A DNA stretch of 15,329 bases, from positions 1 to 15,329 of the forward strand of contig CAJXHR010000003.1 of assembly GCA_913054525.1 (NCBI GenBank). The letters run 5' to 3'. The position numbers and the translations under genes are program-made. The notes under the pieces were generated by a model, which saw only the letters and a list, made by a program, of their open reading frames with translations, had not been told where the DNA came from and made no database searches. The stretch comes from an uncultured bacterium (lineage in GTDB: Bacteria; Patescibacteriota; Minisyncoccia; Spechtbacterales; HO2-43-30). Below, in pieces: positions 1-7,303 of the stretch (positions are counted from its first letter, which is position 1; the number at the start of each line of letters is the position of its first letter).

Positions 1-3
1 TAT

Positions 4-43
4 TTTTTTCCGCCCTAGGCGGATCCGCCTAGGGCGGAAAAAA
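4..43. terminator. Perfect 40-nt palindrome at the rnpA 3' end, probable intrinsic terminator
   Basis: Positions 4-43 form a perfect inverted repeat: six T, a 28-nt GC-rich self-complementary core centred on GGATCC, then six A. Read leftwards it is a strong stem followed by a T tract, the form of a Rho-independent terminator. The symmetry means it could also stop transcription entering from the left. The rnpA stop codon (15-17) lies inside the palindrome, so the last residues of RnpA (about SALGGSA) are encoded by it. A small mobile palindromic repeat inserted at the gene end is an alternative origin. Confidence 0.75.
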
Positions 44-299
44 TTTTTGCCAACTCCGCTGTAATTTGCTTGAAATCCTTACTAAGAATCTCCGACGTCG
101 GCATTATAAAAGTTTCCGTGCCTGCCTTGGGCGCGACTCCTAATTTCAGAATCGCCGCTCTCAGCTGTCTCTTTATCCTGTTGCGTTCTGTGGCCTTTTT
201 GGAAATCTTCTGCCCTACGACAAAATGAAATTTTTCGCGTCCTTTGGCCGCTATAGTCCTCAACGAAATAAACTCTCCTCTTATAAACATCTTTGACAT
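15..299 (-). CDS. rnpA: RNase P protein component, short form
   Basis: This is the protein subunit of ribonuclease P, which helps the catalytic RNA remove 5' leaders from pre-tRNAs in the cytoplasm. The 94-residue product carries the family hallmark RNR motif (R39-N40-R41 within TERNRIKRQLR), preceded by a strand matching the conserved core (KFHFVVGQKISKKA). Bacterial RnpA is usually about 110-120 residues. Here the N-terminal helix of roughly 20 residues is missing, because the ATG at 297-299 lies only 5 nt after the rpmH stop and no other in-frame start (ATG, GTG or TTG) precedes it before a stop. The rpmH-rnpA order is the conserved bacterial arrangement. No strong Shine-Dalgarno sequence is seen, so translation is probably coupled to rpmH. 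The C-terminus runs into a palindrome that probably terminates the operon. Confidence 0.9.
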   Translation of the reverse strand: MSKMFIRGEFISLRTIAAKGREKFHFVVGQKISKKATERNRIKRQLRAAILKLGVAPKAGTETFIMPTSEILSKDFKQITAELAKIFSALGGSA

Positions 300-304
300 A
301 TGCG

Positions 305-439
305 CTACACGGTCAGTTTTTTCCTGCCCTTTCTTCTTCTTTTCGTCAAAACTCTCCTGCCCGTCTTTGTTTTTGCCCTCTCTAAAAACCCGTGGGTCCT
401 GCTGCGTTTTCTTTTTTTAGGCTGATATGTAATAGACAT
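305..439 (-). CDS. rpmH: 50S ribosomal protein L34
   Basis: A 44-residue ORF reads [18 protein letters not shown] at its N-terminus and ends [11 protein letters not shown]. This is the full L34 pattern: the YQP-K-RKR start, the RTHGF block and the basic RR-KGRKKL tail. L34 is a small, highly basic protein of the large ribosomal subunit. It starts with ATG at 437-439 and stops with TAG at 305-307, five nucleotides before the rnpA start. The usual length is 44-47 residues, so it is complete. Its position beside rnpA and divergent from dnaA is the classic origin-proximal order. It is short enough to be missed by length-filtered gene calls. A good promoter lies directly upstream, with almost no leader between the predicted transcription start and the ATG. 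Confidence 0.97.
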   Translation of the reverse strand: MSITYQPKKRKRSRTHGFLERAKTKTGRRVLTKRRRKGRKKLTV

Positions 440-446
440 ATAACCA

Positions 447-475
447 ATACTATCACAACCCCGGCTCTTTATCAA
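447..475 (-). promoter_or_regulatory. rpmH-rnpA promoter, near-leaderless
   Basis: On the minus strand TTGATA (475-470) is followed by a 17-nt spacer and then TAGTAT (452-447), with TG one base upstream of the -10 (extended -10). The -10 ends 7 nt before the rpmH ATG, so a start site at the usual distance leaves a leader of about 0-1 nt. This is read from sequence only. Confidence 0.6.
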
Positions 476-506
476 TTATTTATACCTATTTATATCTGCC
501 CACAAA

Positions 507-515
507 CTATCCACA
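507..515 (+). promoter_or_regulatory. Single DnaA-box-like site upstream of dnaA
   Basis: CTATCCACA differs from the DnaA box TTATCCACA at one base. It lies between the rpmH and dnaA promoters, where DnaA binding could autoregulate dnaA. There is only one close match here; more box-like repeats lie downstream of dnaA. Confidence 0.4.
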
Positions 516-550
516 ATCTTTCAACACGTTTTCCATTTTTATGGACTCTT

Positions 551-579
551 TTCAAATATACATACTCTCATGTTATACT
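551..579 (+). promoter_or_regulatory. Predicted dnaA promoter
   Basis: The extended -10 TGT-TATACT (571-579) matches the consensus well. At 17-nt spacing the -35 is the weak TTCAAA (551-556), as is usual for extended -10 promoters. Transcription would begin near 586 and leave a leader of about 130 nt before the dnaA start, which is unusually long for this window. Confidence 0.5.
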
Positions 580-602
580 GATGGGTGATCATTCATAACA
601 AC

Positions 603-718
603 AGCTCTTAACCCCGGCACATGATCGGGGTCCCGATGCAAAAAGTCGGGGCTTATTAATTTTTAGCTTCTTGGGAACGTCTTCAAGCTAAGGATTAAGA
701 GCTACAAGCTACATCGGG
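603..718 (+). promoter_or_regulatory. Structured dnaA 5' leader with competing stem-loops
   Basis: Several inverted repeats lie between the promoter and the dnaA GTG. CCCCG (612-616) pairs with CGGGG (626-630). CCCGA (632-636) pairs with TCGGG (646-650). TAGCTT (664-669) can pair with AAGCTA at 685-690 or with a second copy at 706-711. AGCTCTTAA (603-611) pairs with TTAAGAGCT (695-703) and would enclose the rest. CCCGATG (632-638) also complements CATCGGG (712-718), which includes the first base of the GTG start. The structures exclude each other, so the leader could switch start-codon access. No known riboswitch class was recognised. Confidence 0.4.
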
Positions 719-2094
719 TGAATAAAGACGAATTATGGCAATCCGCGCTTGCGGAAATTGAACTAGATACAAATATATCCAAAGCCAATTTTGTTACATG
801 GTTTCGCAACACCTCTATATCCGCTCAAAAGGATGGGGGAGTTGTTATTGGCGTACCCAATGCCTTTTCCAAGGAGTGGCTGGAGAATAAATTCAACAAA
901 CTTATTCTAAGGACACTCCGAGGCATCTCGCCAGACATTAAGGAAATTTCTTTTATTATAGAATCCAAAAAACAGACTGCCGCAAAAGTCCAGCGTCAGC
1001 AACGAAAATCCGTAATGCCCCCGTCATTTAGTGATCAGCTAAGCTTTGAGCAATTCAGTGTAGATAAAGAAACAAACCTCAACCCTAAATATAAATTTGA
1101 GAATTACATAGTAGGCGCTTCAAACGAACTTGCGCACGCTGCTTCGCTTTCTGTCGCCCAGAACCCCGGTAAAGAATACAACCCGCTCTTTATTTATGGA
1201 GGGGTTGGCCTTGGCAAGACCCACCTACTCCAATCCATCGGTAATGCCCTAAAAGAAAAGCATAAAAATACTCAAGTCCAGTATCTCACCTGTGAAAAAT
1301 TCACAAATGAATTTATTAGCGCTGTTCAGGGCCAAAAAATAAAGGACTTCCGGGAAAAATACCGCAAAATAGATCTTCTTATAATGGACGATGTCCAGTT
1401 TATTGCCCATAAAGAGCGCACTCAAGAAGAGTTATTCCATACCTTTAACGCGCTTTATGAAGATAATAAACAAATTGTCCTAAGCTCAGATAAAGCGCCT
1501 CATTTAATCGATTCCCTTGAAGAGCGCCTAAGGTCGCGGTTTCAGGGAGGGATGACAGCGGATATAGGACACCCGGATTTTGAAATGCGTGTGACTATTC
1601 TACGGGCTAAAATAAAAGAAAGGAATACAGAATTATCGGATGAGGTCATTCAATATATAGCAGACCACACACAAAGCAATATAAGGGAGCTGGAAGGCAC
1701 GCTAAGCGTGCTCCTTGCCTCGTCTAAAATGGCCGGATTAGAGCTTACTCTAGAAAAAACCAAAAAATATCTTGCCCAGTCCATAAGACGCCCGAGGAGG
1801 ATTATAAGCTTGAAAAAAATACTAAAAGTGGTGGCTGATTTCTATGATGTCACGGAAAAGGAAATTTTAAGCCAAAACAGGAAGCGAGATATCGCTCATC
1901 CAAGGCAAGTTGTCATGTATCTAATGAGAGAGGACTTAAAATATTCATATCCCTTAATAGGATCAAAACTAGGAGGACGAGATCACACAACCGTAATTCA
2001 TGCCTGCTCTAAGATATCCCGGGAATTGAAAGATAATAACGAACAACTTCAAGAGGAAGTGTCCTTCTTAAAACAGGAAATTTATAACGCTTAA
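718..2094 (+). CDS. dnaA: Chromosomal replication initiator DnaA
   Basis: DnaA is the AAA+ ATPase that binds DnaA boxes, melts oriC and recruits the replicative helicase. The 458-residue product has all domains: an N-terminal interaction domain (about 1-85), a short polar linker (about 86-118), the AAA+ core with Walker A GGVGLGKT (161-168), Walker B LLIMDD (220-225) and sensor 2 NIRELEGTL (321-329), and a C-terminal DNA-binding domain with the signature GGRDHTTVIHACSKI (419-433). The length is normal. The GTG start at 718-720 gives an N-terminus (MNKDELWQSALAEIE) that aligns with the family. There is no clear Shine-Dalgarno sequence, and the start codon can be paired in one fold of the leader. 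It is followed by the oriC candidate and dnaN. Confidence 0.98.
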   Translation: MNKDELWQSALAEIELDTNISKANFVTWFRNTSISAQKDGGVVIGVPNAFSKEWLENKFNKLILRTLRGISPDIKEISFIIESKKQTAAKVQRQQRKSVMPPSFSDQLSFEQFSVDKETNLNPKYKFENYIVGASNELAHAASLSVAQNPGKEYNPLFIYGGVGLGKTHLLQSIGNALKEKHKNTQVQYLTCEKFTNEFISAVQGQKIKDFREKYRKIDLLIMDDVQFIAHKERTQEELFHTFNALYEDNKQIVLSSDKAPHLIDSLEERLRSRFQGGMTADIGHPDFEMRVTILRAKIKERNTELSDEVIQYIADHTQSNIRELEGTLSVLLASSKMAGLELTLEKTKKYLAQSIRRPRRIISLKKILKVVADFYDVTEKEILSQNRKRDIAHPRQVVMYLMREDLKYSYPLIGSKLGGRDHTTVIHACSKISRELKDNNEQLQEEVSFLKQEIYNA

Positions 2095-2097
2095 GGG

Positions 2098-2358
2098 TTG
2101 GTTATAATATGTGGAAAAGTATGTTTAAACTTGGAATATAAAAGGTGCATAAAAGCACATGTTCAAGCATCCCCGTATTTCACCCCATACAATCCACAGA
2201 TATACCTCATTCCAATCCACACTATTCCCACACTATTCCCACAAAAAAACACCTTGAATTCCGTAATCAGTTACTGTAGATTGGTAACATACCCACAGAA
2301 ATTAGCACCCCTTATTATATAGTAAAGATTAAATATATATATTATAAATAATACTATA
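2098..2358. other. oriC candidate: DnaA-box-like repeats and AT-rich unwinding region
   Basis: The dnaA-dnaN gap has no convincing gene. It holds a cluster of CCACA/CCCACA-cored sites. TGTGGAAAA (2110-2118) is the complement of TTTTCCACA, one mismatch from the DnaA box. CAATCCACA occurs twice (2190-2198 and 2213-2221). ACTATTCCCAC occurs as a perfect 11-bp tandem duplicate (2221-2231, 2232-2242), and there is a CCCACA near 2292-2297. Next to dnaN, 2310-2358 is almost pure A/T, as expected of a DNA unwinding element. Most boxes deviate from the E. coli consensus, so affinity is uncertain. A small GTGC/GCAC hairpin lies at 2145-2158. Confidence 0.6.
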
Positions 2359-3486
2359 ATGAAATTCACCTGCACACAACAAAATTTCCTACAGGGGCTT
2401 AACATAGCAGAGAAGATTATTGGTAAAAACTTCGTATTGCCCATACTTCAAAATATTTTAATAACTTGTAAACAAAATAAAGGATATATAAAACTTTCTT
2501 CAACTGATTTAGAAATGGGGGTTGAGGTAATTATTCCTGCGAGAATAGAAGAAGAGGGGGGCGTGACTGTACCGGCTAAATTAATCAGTAGTTTTGTGAG
2601 AAGTCTTCCGGATGAAAAAATAAATTTTTCCGAGAAGAATAAAAAAGTACTTATCCAATGCAGGAACTATAAGTCCAATATAAAGGGGCAAGACGCAAGG
2701 GAATTCCCCATCATACCCCACAATCAGGATACCGATACGTTTTCCATGAATTCTCGTGATTTTATTTCCGGTATAGCCCCTGTTATTGGTTCGGCGTCTT
2801 TATTGGATATAAAGCCGGAAATTTCGGGGGTTTTTGTTCAATTTAGGGAGGATGATGTATGCTTCGTGGCAACGGACAGTTTTAGATTAGCCGAAAAAAG
2901 AATAAAAAATAATGGAAAAAGTACCTATTTAAAGAAGATTATCATACCCAAGCGTGCATGCGATGTACTTATGAGGGTATTTCAGGACACGAATGACACT
3001 ATCAATATTCAGGCGAGTAATAATCAAATAACTATAAAAAACTCCCCGGAAGGCGGATTGTCCCCCAAAATCAAATTCGTGAGTAAGATAATAGACGGAG
3101 AATATCCGAATTACGAACAAATTATCCCAACCAGCTTTAAGATATTAGTGAAAGTGCCAAAAGAGGAGCTCATCCGCCACATCAAAACAGCGGGGATTTT
3201 TTCAAATAAAATACATGAAGTATCCCTGCGAGTGAACGCAAAAGACCAAGTGCTTGAAATTTCATCTCAAGATGCGGAGTACGGAGATCACTATTCGACC
3301 ATACCCTGTGAAATACAAGGCGATGATGAGAAAACAATACTCAACTTTCAATACTTATTGGATGGCATACATAATTTAAGCTCTGATGATATTTTATTAA
3401 AGATGAATAAATCGGTTATGCCAATACTGATTTCATCTTCAAAAAATGACGGATTTAAATATATAGTAATGCCTATTAAGATATAA
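2359..3486 (+). CDS. dnaN: DNA polymerase III beta subunit (sliding clamp)
   Basis: DnaN forms the dimeric ring that tethers DNA polymerase III to DNA. The 375-residue product begins MKFTCTQQNFLQGLNIAEKIIG, followed by LPILQNILI and then LSSTDLEMGVEV, the standard opening of the first of the three clamp folds. The C-terminus ends in YIVMPIKI, matching the family's conserved final block. Length is close to the usual 365-380. It follows dnaA across the oriC candidate and precedes a DUF721 gene by 25 nt. No Shine-Dalgarno sequence is visible; the sequence before the ATG is AT-only and contains -10-like hexamers, so a very short or absent leader is possible. Confidence 0.97.
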   Translation: MKFTCTQQNFLQGLNIAEKIIGKNFVLPILQNILITCKQNKGYIKLSSTDLEMGVEVIIPARIEEEGGVTVPAKLISSFVRSLPDEKINFSEKNKKVLIQCRNYKSNIKGQDAREFPIIPHNQDTDTFSMNSRDFISGIAPVIGSASLLDIKPEISGVFVQFREDDVCFVATDSFRLAEKRIKNNGKSTYLKKIIIPKRACDVLMRVFQDTNDTINIQASNNQITIKNSPEGGLSPKIKFVSKIIDGEYPNYEQIIPTSFKILVKVPKEELIRHIKTAGIFSNKIHEVSLRVNAKDQVLEISSQDAEYGDHYSTIPCEIQGDDEKTILNFQYLLDGIHNLSSDDILLKMNKSVMPILISSSKNDGFKYIVMPIKI

Positions 3487-3511
3487 TATATTCAACAAGG
3501 TCAATATAAAT

Positions 3512-3796
3512 ATGTTTATAGATATAAGGCCATCTATATTTAAATTTTCAAAGAAACCCGAGATTGCAGCGGGGCTCCACGAGCAGACATTGATAAAGGA
3601 TTGGCAGGATATAGTGGGGTCTATAAAAAAAAGCGCCAGGGATAAGTCCGAGGCGCTTTATGTTAATGATATGGGGGAGCTTGTTGTGAGGGTTAGGGAT
3701 CATCTATGGCTTCAGGAGTTTGCTTTTTTTAAAAACGAAATAGAGGTGGAGATCAGTAAAAATACTAAGATTAAATCAGTGCGGCTAATAACTTGA
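3512..3796 (+). CDS. DUF721 / DciA-like protein
   Basis: A 94-residue protein with the DUF721 pattern: an N-terminal helix, W31-QDIVG (31-36), then the beta segment VVRVRDHLWLQEFAFFKNEI (about 58-77), where the WLQE-F-K block is characteristic. DUF721 includes DciA, the ancestral bacterial loader of the DnaB helicase. The location right after dnaA and dnaN supports a replication role. Canonical DciA proteins are often longer; this is a minimal domain. recF, which often follows dnaN, is not seen here. The start ATG at 3512 has a weak AAGG about 12 nt upstream. It ends with TGA, so TGA is a stop in this organism. The function as helicase loader is family-based inference. Confidence 0.75.
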   Translation: MFIDIRPSIFKFSKKPEIAAGLHEQTLIKDWQDIVGSIKKSARDKSEALYVNDMGELVVRVRDHLWLQEFAFFKNEIEVEISKNTKIKSVRLIT

Positions 3797-3809
3797 AGTC
3801 CCGGAGATT

Positions 3810-6047
3810 TTATAATGACAACGGAGCTGTAGAAGTTGATGTCCCCCAGGGGGGAACGTCAACGTCGTCTTTTGGGGGGAATAAATAAGGCGCAAAATCT
3901 TCAGCTTCCTCATATTCGTCTATCCATTTTTGTATGGCCTCTTCCCATGAATAAAACTGTGAATCGCTTGATGGGTCGGAGGGATTGGGCCCCTGTGGGT
4001 CGTCTTTCGAGATAAAGTATAACAAAGAGTGGGGCTCATAGAAAATCTTTTCCTCTATCATACTTATGGGAGTATCTTCTGTGGCGGGCTTTCCGGATAT
4101 TGCATCCACTTCCAATATTATGGGAGTGCCCAAGGACCCCGTAAGTATAGGTTTAGTTGTGTTTATTGGTCTTGGGGAAGTGAAGTTTTTGGGGGTTAAA
4201 TCCGTAATTTCGTATAATTTTTTCATAAAATGATACCAGATTGGCGCCGCCGCGGCAGCACCCGAGGCGCCCGGCATGGTGGAGGGGATATTATTTCCAA
4301 CCCATACGCCGACAGCGATATCGGGAGTATATCCCAATGTCCAGGCATCGCGATACTCCTGTGTAGTGCCTGTTTTTGCGGCGGAGGGGATGTTCCCAAG
4401 ATTGAGGTAGCTATTTTCTCCGAATAAGGGGGCGCGAAGGGAGTTGTCCGAGAGTATTGATGTTATGAGGCGTGCGACTTGAGGATCAAGCACTTCCCAT
4501 GGTTCGTTTTTTGATTCATAAAGTATTTCTCCCTCTTTAGAGGTTATTTTAAGTATTGCCTCCGGCTCATTGTATACCCCCTCCTGTGAGAACACGCCGT
4601 ACGCCGCTGTTTCTTCAAGGAGAGTTATTTCACCGCCTCCAAGTACCAGAGACAGGCCATAATGCGAAGGATCGTTTTTCAGACTTGTGATGCCGAGAGA
4701 GTGCGCGAGATTTATCGTATCTGCCAGGCCCGCGAGATACAGTATTTTTACAGCGGGGACGTTAATGGATTGGGCAAGCGCCTCTTTGAAAGTTACAGGG
4801 CCGCGAAATTTTTCATCGTAGTTTCCCGGGATGTATTCTTCAGCGCCCTGGACTCCGAAATTTGTCTCTACATCAAATACAATAGTATCGGGAGTATATC
4901 CCCTTTCAAAGGCCGCAGCATACGCGAATGGCTTAAACGATGAGCCGGGCTGCCTAAGGCGCGTAGTTACGTTCACATTCCCGTCATTTTCTTTATCGAA
5001 ATAATCCCGCGACCCCACCATGGAAAGTATTTCTCCGGATTTGGGATCGAGCGCCACAAGGGCCGCGTTTTTGGCACGGAACCGCTTTTCGTTTTTTTCT
5101 GCCCATTCCAAAACGATTTTCTGCGCCTCCTGCTGAAGCTCCCAATTCAGGGACGTTATAATAGTAAGCCCGGAATTTTTGAGATATTCCTGTCCGTACG
5201 TTTGTTCCAGTTCTTTTATCACATACATCACGAAATGGGGCGCTTTTAGGCCTGTGGGGTCCTGGTGATAACTAAGCTTCTCCTCTTTCGCGCTATCAAG
5301 CTCATCTTGTGCGATGTATCCAAGGGAATGCATCCGCTCCAGTACATATTCGTGCCGTACCTTGAGTTTATCGGGATTGTTCCCGAAGGGGGAGTAATAT
5401 GTAGGGGCTTTGGGCAGTGACGCGAGGAGCGCGGATTCTGATATCGTAAGCTCGCGCGCCTGCTTATTGAAAAACGTTAGCGCGGCCGCCTCTATTCCAT
5501 AGGCGTTTGAGCCATAAGGCACGGCATTAAGATAAAAGTTCAAAATATCTTCCTTGCTGTACTTTACTTCCATCTCCAGGGCCAATATTAATTCCTTTAC
5601 TTTGCGAGACAGCGTGCGCTCCGGGGAGAGATATATATTCTTAATGAGCTGCTGGGTTATCGTGGAGCCGCCCTGCTTCACTTTTGAACCCCTAAGGTTT
5701 GTGATTGTGGCGCGCGCTATGCCTTTAAAATCCAGGCCAAAATGATTGTAGAAGTTGTCATCTTCCGCTACGATTGTCGCCACTTTTACATACGAAGGGA
5801 TCTCCTCAAAGGCAATTATGGTGCGTTTTTGCTCTCCATGTATGTCGTATAGCAGCACTTCGCCCGTACGGTCATATATTTTTGTTGACTCGGATATTTT
5901 TATTTCCGATATACTTGCCGGACTCGGCAGATCTTTAGCGTAGTAGGCGAAAATACCGCCAACAGCGACAACGCCAAAAACTCCGAGTATTACACCCATT
6001 TTGAATAAGAACTTTATTTTAGCTAACTTTGATTTTTTGCTATACAT
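3810..6047 (-). CDS. Class A penicillin-binding protein (PBP1A type)
   Basis: This is a bifunctional peptidoglycan synthase that polymerises lipid II and cross-links stem peptides outside the membrane. The 745-residue product has a basic N-terminus and one membrane anchor (about 15-36). The GT51 glycosyltransferase has EDDNFYNH with catalytic E95, GGSTITQQLIKN (126-137) and the helix around 155-175. The transpeptidase has SxxK at S369-K372, SIN at 427-429 and KTG at 558-560. All catalytic motifs are intact. After about residue 640 comes a proline- and acid-rich tail without a recognised domain. The ATG at 6045-6047 is 35 bp from the divergent tyrS start, so the two promoters must overlap. The 3' end converges on the DUF721 gene with a 13-nt gap. 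Confidence 0.95.
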   Translation of the reverse strand: MYSKKSKLAKIKFLFKMGVILGVFGVVAVGGIFAYYAKDLPSPASISEIKISESTKIYDRTGEVLLYDIHGEQKRTIIAFEEIPSYVKVATIVAEDDNFYNHFGLDFKGIARATITNLRGSKVKQGGSTITQQLIKNIYLSPERTLSRKVKELILALEMEVKYSKEDILNFYLNAVPYGSNAYGIEAAALTFFNKQARELTISESALLASLPKAPTYYSPFGNNPDKLKVRHEYVLERMHSLGYIAQDELDSAKEEKLSYHQDPTGLKAPHFVMYVIKELEQTYGQEYLKNSGLTIITSLNWELQQEAQKIVLEWAEKNEKRFRAKNAALVALDPKSGEILSMVGSRDYFDKENDGNVNVTTRLRQPGSSFKPFAYAAAFERGYTPDTIVFDVETNFGVQGAEEYIPGNYDEKFRGPVTFKEALAQSINVPAVKILYLAGLADTINLAHSLGITSLKNDPSHYGLSLVLGGGEITLLEETAAYGVFSQEGVYNEPEAILKITSKEGEILYESKNEPWEVLDPQVARLITSILSDNSLRAPLFGENSYLNLGNIPSAAKTGTTQEYRDAWTLGYTPDIAVGVWVGNNIPSTMPGASGAAAAAPIWYHFMKKLYEITDLTPKNFTSPRPINTTKPILTGSLGTPIILEVDAISGKPATEDTPISMIEEKIFYEPHSLLYFISKDDPQGPNPSDPSSDSQFYSWEEAIQKWIDEYEEAEDFAPYLFPPKDDVDVPPWGTSTSTAPLSL
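3835..3863 (+). terminator. Possible terminator after dnaA-dnaN-DUF721, inside the PBP 3' end
   Basis: GTTGATGTCCCCC (3835-3847) pairs with GGGGAACGTCAAC (3851-3863) through 12 pairs, including one G-T, with one mismatch and a 3-nt loop. CGTCTTTT follows a few bases later. It lies about 40 nt past the DUF721 stop and within the convergent PBP coding sequence. The T tract is short and displaced, so efficiency is doubtful. Confidence 0.35.
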
Positions 6048-6071
6048 AGAGTAATATGTGATAGAGGATAT

Positions 6072-6086
6072 ATGAAAATACTATGA
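6072..6086 (+). other. Four-codon upstream ORF whose stop overlaps the tyrS start
   Basis: ATG AAA ATA CTA TGA reads from 6072 to 6086, and its TGA overlaps the tyrS ATG (ATGA). A GAGGA motif (6064-6068) lies 3 nt before this ATG and 14 nt before the tyrS ATG, suboptimal for either. It may be chance, or a minimal leader peptide that delivers ribosomes to tyrS. Confidence 0.25.
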
Positions 6087-7294
6087 CACAAAAAGGGAGA
6101 CAAATCAATGAATTGTTGACCAGAGGGGTCGCGGAGGTAATCGATAGAGAACATCTCGAAAAAAGATTAAAGGCCGGCGATAAGCTTCGAGTTAAGCTGG
6201 GCATCGATCCGACTGCGCCTGATTTGCACCTGGGACACGCGGTAGTTTTGCGCAAACTAAGACAATTCCAGGAGGCCGGGCATAAGGCGGTTTTTATTGT
6301 CGGAGATTTTACAGCTAAGATCGGCGATCCATCAGGGCGCAGCGAACAGAGACCAATACTCACCAAGGGCGAAGTTGAAAAAAACATGGAAAGTTATATT
6401 AAAGAAGCCGGCAAAATTCTGGACATGAAAAAAGCGGAAGTAAGATATAACTCAGAGTGGTACGAAAATAAGAGCGCGAGTTTTGTAATGGAACTGACAA
6501 GCAAATTCACCATAGCAAGATCCTTGGAGCGCGATGATTTCCAGAAAAGGTTGAAAGAAGATCGTGATATAAGCATACTGGAGGTTTATTATCCTATCAT
6601 ACAAGGATACGACTCTGTAGAAGTTGGGGCTGATGTTGAGCTGGGCGGTACTGACCAAAAATTCAATTTGTTGATGGGAAGAAAGGTTCAAAGAAGGTAT
6701 AGTTTGCCGGAACAAGACATAATGACAATGCCGCTACTGGAGGGTACTGACGGAGTTAGGAAAATGAGCAAGAGTCTCGGCAACTATATTGGCCTTTCCG
6801 AAGATCCCGGCGAAATGTTTGCGAAGATAATGTCCATACCGGATGATTTAATGGTAAAATACTTTATTTCGCTGACCGACATGGCCGAGAGTGAAATTGA
6901 GCAATTGCGCGAAGACAGATTAAAACCTAGCCTTGCTTCGCGTTCGCCTAAAAAATGGAAAGAAATACTATCTTCTGAAATTGTAAGAGTATATCATGGC
7001 GAGGGGGCGGCCAAAAGCGCGGAAGAAGAATTCGGCAGAGTTTTTGGCGGTCATGAGTCCCCAAGCGAGATAGGGGAGGTTGAGGTGGGGGATAAAAAGA
7101 TAAATATTGTGGATTTACTCGTAAAAACACGACTTGCTTCGTCAAAAAGTGAGGCAAGGCGCCTGGTAGAGCAAGGAGGAGTGAAGGTAGATGGCAATAT
7201 AGCCGAGGACCGAGAGGGGGATATTGCCGTAAAAGACGGCATGGTAGTCCAAGTAGGGAGGAGGAGGTTTATAAAATTAAAGATTAAAGATTGA
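6083..7294 (+). CDS. tyrS: Tyrosyl-tRNA synthetase
   Basis: This cytoplasmic enzyme charges tRNA-Tyr with tyrosine using ATP. The 403-residue product has the class I signature HLGH (49-52, in LGIDPTAPDLHLGHAVVL), the tyrosine/tRNA-binding block GGTDQKFNLLMGR (188-200) and KMSKS (227-231). A C-terminal S4 RNA-binding domain (about 340-400, with ASSKSEARRLVEQGGVKVDG) follows. The HLGH context and GGTDQKFN block resemble the TyrZ/TyrS2 subfamily more than E. coli TyrS. It is complete and of normal length. The next upstream in-frame codon is a stop at 6062-6064, so 6083 is the only plausible ATG. It converges on the ATP-grasp gene with a 9-nt gap. Confidence 0.97.
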   Translation: MTQKGRQINELLTRGVAEVIDREHLEKRLKAGDKLRVKLGIDPTAPDLHLGHAVVLRKLRQFQEAGHKAVFIVGDFTAKIGDPSGRSEQRPILTKGEVEKNMESYIKEAGKILDMKKAEVRYNSEWYENKSASFVMELTSKFTIARSLERDDFQKRLKEDRDISILEVYYPIIQGYDSVEVGADVELGGTDQKFNLLMGRKVQRRYSLPEQDIMTMPLLEGTDGVRKMSKSLGNYIGLSEDPGEMFAKIMSIPDDLMVKYFISLTDMAESEIEQLREDRLKPSLASRSPKKWKEILSSEIVRVYHGEGAAKSAEEEFGRVFGGHESPSEIGEVEVGDKKINIVDLLVKTRLASSKSEARRLVEQGGVKVDGNIAEDREGDIAVKDGMVVQVGRRRFIKLKIKD

Positions 7295-7303
7295 AATTAT
7301 TTT

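Noticed and set aside
392..598. Plus-strand ORF of 68 codons between rnpA and dnaA
   Set aside because: It overlaps rpmH on the opposite strand and spans the rpmH and dnaA promoters; its product has no recognisable pattern.
2098..2322. Plus-strand ORF of 74 codons between dnaA and dnaN
   Set aside because: It covers the DnaA-box-like repeats; the product is low in information and looks like a chance ORF in the origin.
3512..3796. Possible TGA-recoding (Gracilibacteria-type code)
   Set aside because: TGA ends the DUF721, HTH, ruvC, yebC and lamin-tail genes at expected positions, and no gene here needs TGA read through.
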